A stretch of 64,000 nt of DNA, taken from contig NZ_FOGT01000004.1 of NCBI RefSeq assembly GCF_900111295.1, positions 248,001-312,000 on the forward strand, given 5' to 3'. Position 1 is the first letter of the stretch. Every line of letters begins with the position of its first letter. A program made the position numbers and the translations under genes. Origin of the DNA: Salipaludibacillus aurantiacus (GTDB taxonomy: Bacteria > Bacillota > Bacilli > Bacillales > Salisediminibacteriaceae). The notes beneath the pieces are model-generated. The model made no database searches and was not told where the DNA came from. It was given only the letters and a program-made list of their open reading frames with translations. Below, in pieces: positions 61,680 through 64,000 of the stretch.

Positions 61680-62561
61680 TTATTTGGCAGGTACAACTTT
61701 GTTTTTTAAAATTTGCACAATGTCTTTTCTTAAAGACGGGTTGTTAATTGTTTTATTAAGCCAGTCTTTAGTAGAACTGTCTGTTTCTGCCTTTACACGT
61801 TTCAGCAGCCTGATAAGAGTGTGGCGGAAGACAGAAGAATAATACACATGATCTATTTTCTGGGCTTGTTCCAGCAGCTTTTCAATCTGATCAGGATCTT
61901 CAATGTCTGCATATGCAGCCGCTTTATAAAGAAACTGTTCAACTATGCGGGCACGGTCGTAGCTTAAGTAATAGTCTGCGACGTCCTCAGTTAACTGGGG
62001 ATAATCCTGAATATTTTTAGCAAGCAGCGGAATAAATGAATCCATCCGGTGTTTAAGAAGGAACTTAAAAGCTTTTAATGCATTTGCCTGTTCTATGGCT
62101 TCCTTAAGAGTAGTAAGAATGAGTGAATCATCTGATTTGCCGTCCGCATTTTGAAGGGCGATAAGACGGGAAGGCCATAAGTGCTTAATGTCTTCAAGAT
62201 GTTCATCAACCAGATGTTTTAAAATGTTTTCATTTTTCATCTTCGCTTCGTCTTCAGGTTTCAGTGCATCCTTTAAATCGTCCTGTGTGACTTTATGCTG
62301 TTTTTTCCGTTCAGAAATTTTCTTGTACTCTTCCATAGCTTTAGCAGATTCAGCGGTGGTTTTGTTCGAGAGATAAAACGAATCAAGGAAGGTACCGTTG
62401 TGGTCCAGAACAGCAAAGATGACCGGCGCTTCACGGTCAAATAACAATGCGTGAATTTTCCGTTTTCCCCGGCTCTCCTCGTACTTTAAAACATAGTAGC
62501 GTTTTTCACCACCATCTAAATACACTTTCTTTCCTAAAAAACTTTGGGGTAATACTGGCAT
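61680..62561 (-). CDS. Hypothetical cytoplasmic protein (293 aa)
   Basis: A beta-rich N-terminal third (about 1-75: KKVYLDGGEKRYYVLKYEES, FAVLDHNGTFLDSFYLS) is followed by a charged helical body with alpha-solenoid-like character. No known catalytic motif. ATG at 62561 follows AAAGGAACGG. The family was not recognised. It is monocistronic and close to the membrane-protein gene. Confidence 0.6.
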   Translation of the reverse strand: MPVLPQSFLGKKVYLDGGEKRYYVLKYEESRGKRKIHALLFDREAPVIFAVLDHNGTFLDSFYLSNKTTAESAKAMEEYKKISERKKQHKVTQDDLKDALKPEDEAKMKNENILKHLVDEHLEDIKHLWPSRLIALQNADGKSDDSLILTTLKEAIEQANALKAFKFLLKHRMDSFIPLLAKNIQDYPQLTEDVADYYLSYDRARIVEQFLYKAAAYADIEDPDQIEKLLEQAQKIDHVYYSSVFRHTLIRLLKRVKAETDSSTKDWLNKTINNPSLRKDIVQILKNKVVPAK

Positions 62562-62648
62562 ATTACTTCACCGTTCCTTTCTAAAAAAATCTAATTTGTC
62601 CATGTTCCGAAAAGAGGGATGAAGTCTTTTCCAGACTTAAAAAAAAAT

Positions 62649-62855
62649 CTAAGTGTCATGACGAATAATGAGGTAAATAATAAGTCCAATGACGGGAAAG
62701 AATAATGTTCCTATTAACACGACAATACTGAATTCTTTGCTGTTTCCTTTTCTCAAAGAATCCCGGTAAGCCCAAATACTAGTAAAAATATTTAAGAGGA
62801 AGACTCCTAAACCAAATAAGAGAATAAGCATTAAAAAACCGCCGATTTCGACCAT
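62649..62855 (-). CDS. Small two-helix membrane protein (68 aa)
   Basis: Two hydrophobic segments (about 4-27 and 42-63) flank a basic loop, YRDSLRKGNSKE. The second, VVLIGTLFFPVIGLIIYLII, is typical of small PLDc_N-like membrane proteins. ATG at 62855 follows AAAGGAG. The function is unknown. Confidence 0.65.
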   Translation of the reverse strand: MVEIGGFLMLILLFGLGVFLLNIFTSIWAYRDSLRKGNSKEFSIVVLIGTLFFPVIGLIIYLIIRHDT

Positions 62856-63004
62856 CCGCCAAACTCCTTTAAATTAATCTCTCTCTTAATCATAACGGTC
62901 TTTCCTTTGTTTGTGTAGGTTAAAAGGAAATTTTTAAAATGGTATTTTAAGGCTTGTAACATAAAAACCCTCATCAGGTAAAATGTGGATGAGGGTTCAG
63001 CCAG

Positions 63005-63160
63005 TTAAATATTTTCTTTATCTACGCGCTGCGCTGCTGCTTCTGCCCTTGCGACAGCTTCACGGTCTTCAATATCAGCCATTTCTTTATTGTATTCAAC
63101 GTCTTTATTTTCCTGCTTGATAGTCACTTGATTGTTTTTCTCATGACGGTTTCTCATCAT
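63005..63160 (-). CDS. yfhD: YfhD-like small protein
   Basis: 51 residues, MMRNRHEKNNQ...DVEYNKEMADIEDREAVARAEAAAQR. The latter half follows the YfhD pattern DVEFxxExADxxDxEAxxRAxxA. The function is unknown; it is thought to be a small acid-soluble type protein. AAAGGATTGG lies before the ATG; a second Met codon follows. It sits with the yfhE- and yfhF-like genes in the order known from Bacillus. Confidence 0.7.
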   Translation of the reverse strand: MMRNRHEKNNQVTIKQENKDVEYNKEMADIEDREAVARAEAAAQRVDKENI

Positions 63161-63204
63161 AACCAATCCTTTCCTTAGAAGTGTGGGAGATTTCCTGCTG
63201 TATT

Positions 63205-63333
63205 TTAAAGGTTGGTTTTTGCCTTTCTAAACTCCTTGTCTGCTGCTTTAAAAGGAGATTGACATGACATTTGAAGAGCTTTCGGCATACTGCGCTGGCT
63301 TTCTTCTTTATCTCTGTTGTTTTTATAACCCAT
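63205..63333 (-). CDS. yfhE: YfhE-like small protein
   Basis: 42 residues, starting MGYKNNRDKEE, ending FKAADKEFRKAKTNL. The FKxADxxFRKA tail resembles the YfhE family. The AAAAGGAGGAAGG ribosome site before the ATG at 63333 is excellent. Identification rests partly on its position between yfhD and yfhF. Confidence 0.6.
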   Translation of the reverse strand: MGYKNNRDKEESQRSMPKALQMSCQSPFKAADKEFRKAKTNL

Positions 63334-63400
63334 ACAGCCTTCCTCCTTTTATATCGTTTAAAATATTTTTCCCGGAGAGGAGAAGGCTATGCGTATAAGT

Positions 63401-64000
63401 TTATTTTTTCAAAAGGTCATTCAGCGCCTCTTTGAGGTGAGGATATGTGAAAGTATAGCCGTTCTCCTGAAGCTTCTTAGGGAGAACTCTTTGGCCTTCC
63501 AAAACAAGCATGCTCATCTCTCCAAGTACAATGTGCAGCACCGTACTTGGAACAGGTGCCCAGAACGGCCTGTTTAAAACATCTGCTAATGATTTTCCGA
63601 AGTTTTTCATTTTTTCGGGGTTAGGAGCTGTAAAGTTAACAGGTCCTTTAATCTCTTTATTAGTTATACAATAAGCTAAAGCTTTAGCCACATCTTCTAT
63701 ATGAATCCATGACATCCACTGTTCTCCGGTACCGAGCTTTCCGCCTGCTCCCATTTTAAAAGGGGGAAGCATTTTTTTCAGTGCGCCTTCTTCCGCCGAA
63801 AGGACAATACCGAAACGCGTGAAGACGACTCTGACATCGGAAGGGGCTTTTAAGGCTTCTTCTTCCCATTGCTTTACCACGTCTGCCAGGAATCCGTCAC
63901 CTGCCTCCCGGTCCTGCTCAGTGTAGGTTTTTGAATAAGAGGAGTCATAAAAGCCTACAGCAGAGCCGTTAATTAATACAGACGGTTTTTGCTCCAGATT
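63401..64000 (-). CDS. yfhF: TIGR01777-type NAD-dependent epimerase (YfhF-like), 5' part outside
   Basis: The frame is open through the window edge; about 199 C-terminal residues are visible. The extended-SDR core is present: PSVLINGSAVGFY, RFGIVLSAEEGALKKM, MSWIHIEDVAKALAYC, then the C-terminal DUF1731 tail with RVLPKKLQENGYTFTYPHLKEAL. The last is the hallmark of this family, linked to cell-division inhibitor SulA-like annotations without proof. The N-terminal GGTGFIG lies beyond 64000. Confidence 0.9.
   Translation of the reverse strand, partial: NLEQKPSVLINGSAVGFYDSSYSKTYTEQDREAGDGFLADVVKQWEEEALKAPSDVRVVFTRFGIVLSAEEGALKKMLPPFKMGAGGKLGTGEQWMSWIHIEDVAKALAYCITNKEIKGPVNFTAPNPEKMKNFGKSLADVLNRPFWAPVPSTVLHIVLGEMSMLVLEGQRVLPKKLQENGYTFTYPHLKEALNDLLKK

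Overview
This 64 kb window reads as the chromosome of a low-to-mid-GC Gram-positive spore former of the Bacillaceae. Ribosome sites are strong and of AGGAGG type, and GTG/TTG starts are common. Most genes have recognisable Bacillus relatives: the dppA-E/ykf operon, yfkA, yfkD, yhfW, yqjF, gsiB, yjzC, fbpB, pdaA, ktrAB, treA-treR and yfhD-yfhE-yfhF. Exported proteins are very acidic (Asp/Glu/Asn-rich lipoproteins, DppE), which hints at a halophile or alkaliphile. That is an inference. No tRNA, rRNA, prophage, insertion sequence, integrase or CRISPR array was seen.

Layout. 0.1-5.3 kb: acetyltransferase and photolyase, a small hypothetical gene, an orphan siderophore-type N-hydroxylase and a DoxX protein. 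5.3-5.87 kb: a GC-rich, palindrome-rich non-coding island that may encode an unassigned structured RNA. 5.9-11.0 kb: acylphosphatase, a four-cluster ferredoxin and an arsenic cluster (two-domain ArsA facing acr3-arsC) whose two promoters share one operator sequence. 11.2-22.8 kb: lipid and housekeeping genes. These are plsC, an SCP2 protein and an MBL hydrolase (the last two behind FadR-like boxes), fbpB, a bacterial aeRF1-like release factor, MFS, OsmC, MATE, a large TPR/degenerate-dynamin protein and yfkD. 23.2-33.5 kb: a ten-gene CodY-type dpp-ykf operon for uptake and dismantling of murein peptides, with an added class-C26 peptidase. 33.7-43.2 kb: secreted and lipoproteins, YfkA radical SAM, class I fumarase, PdaA and AlkA. 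43.2-47.1 kb: RlmCD-type methyltransferase, then ktrAB behind a c-di-AMP (ydaO) riboswitch. 47.5-48.9 kb: stress genes, with gsiB behind a sigma-B promoter. 49-57.4 kb: MATE, DEAD-box helicase, a Rieske flavoprotein, YqjF and a hydrolase. 57.5-57.9 kb: a type I toxin-antisense RNA module. 58-61.6 kb: a His-rich lipoprotein, then treA-treR with a TreR operator. 61.7-64 kb: hypothetical genes and yfhD-yfhE-yfhF, the last cut by the window edge.

How the parts work together. ArsC reduces arsenate, Acr3 exports arsenite, and ArsA probably energises arsenite export; no ArsR or ArsD gene lies here. The dpp-ykf operon imports cell-wall tri/tetrapeptides and converts them stepwise to amino acids. KtrAB is controlled by c-di-AMP through its leader RNA. 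GsiB, YjzC and the CBS protein look like general-stress functions. All database-type assignments come from recognition of sequence patterns, not from searches.
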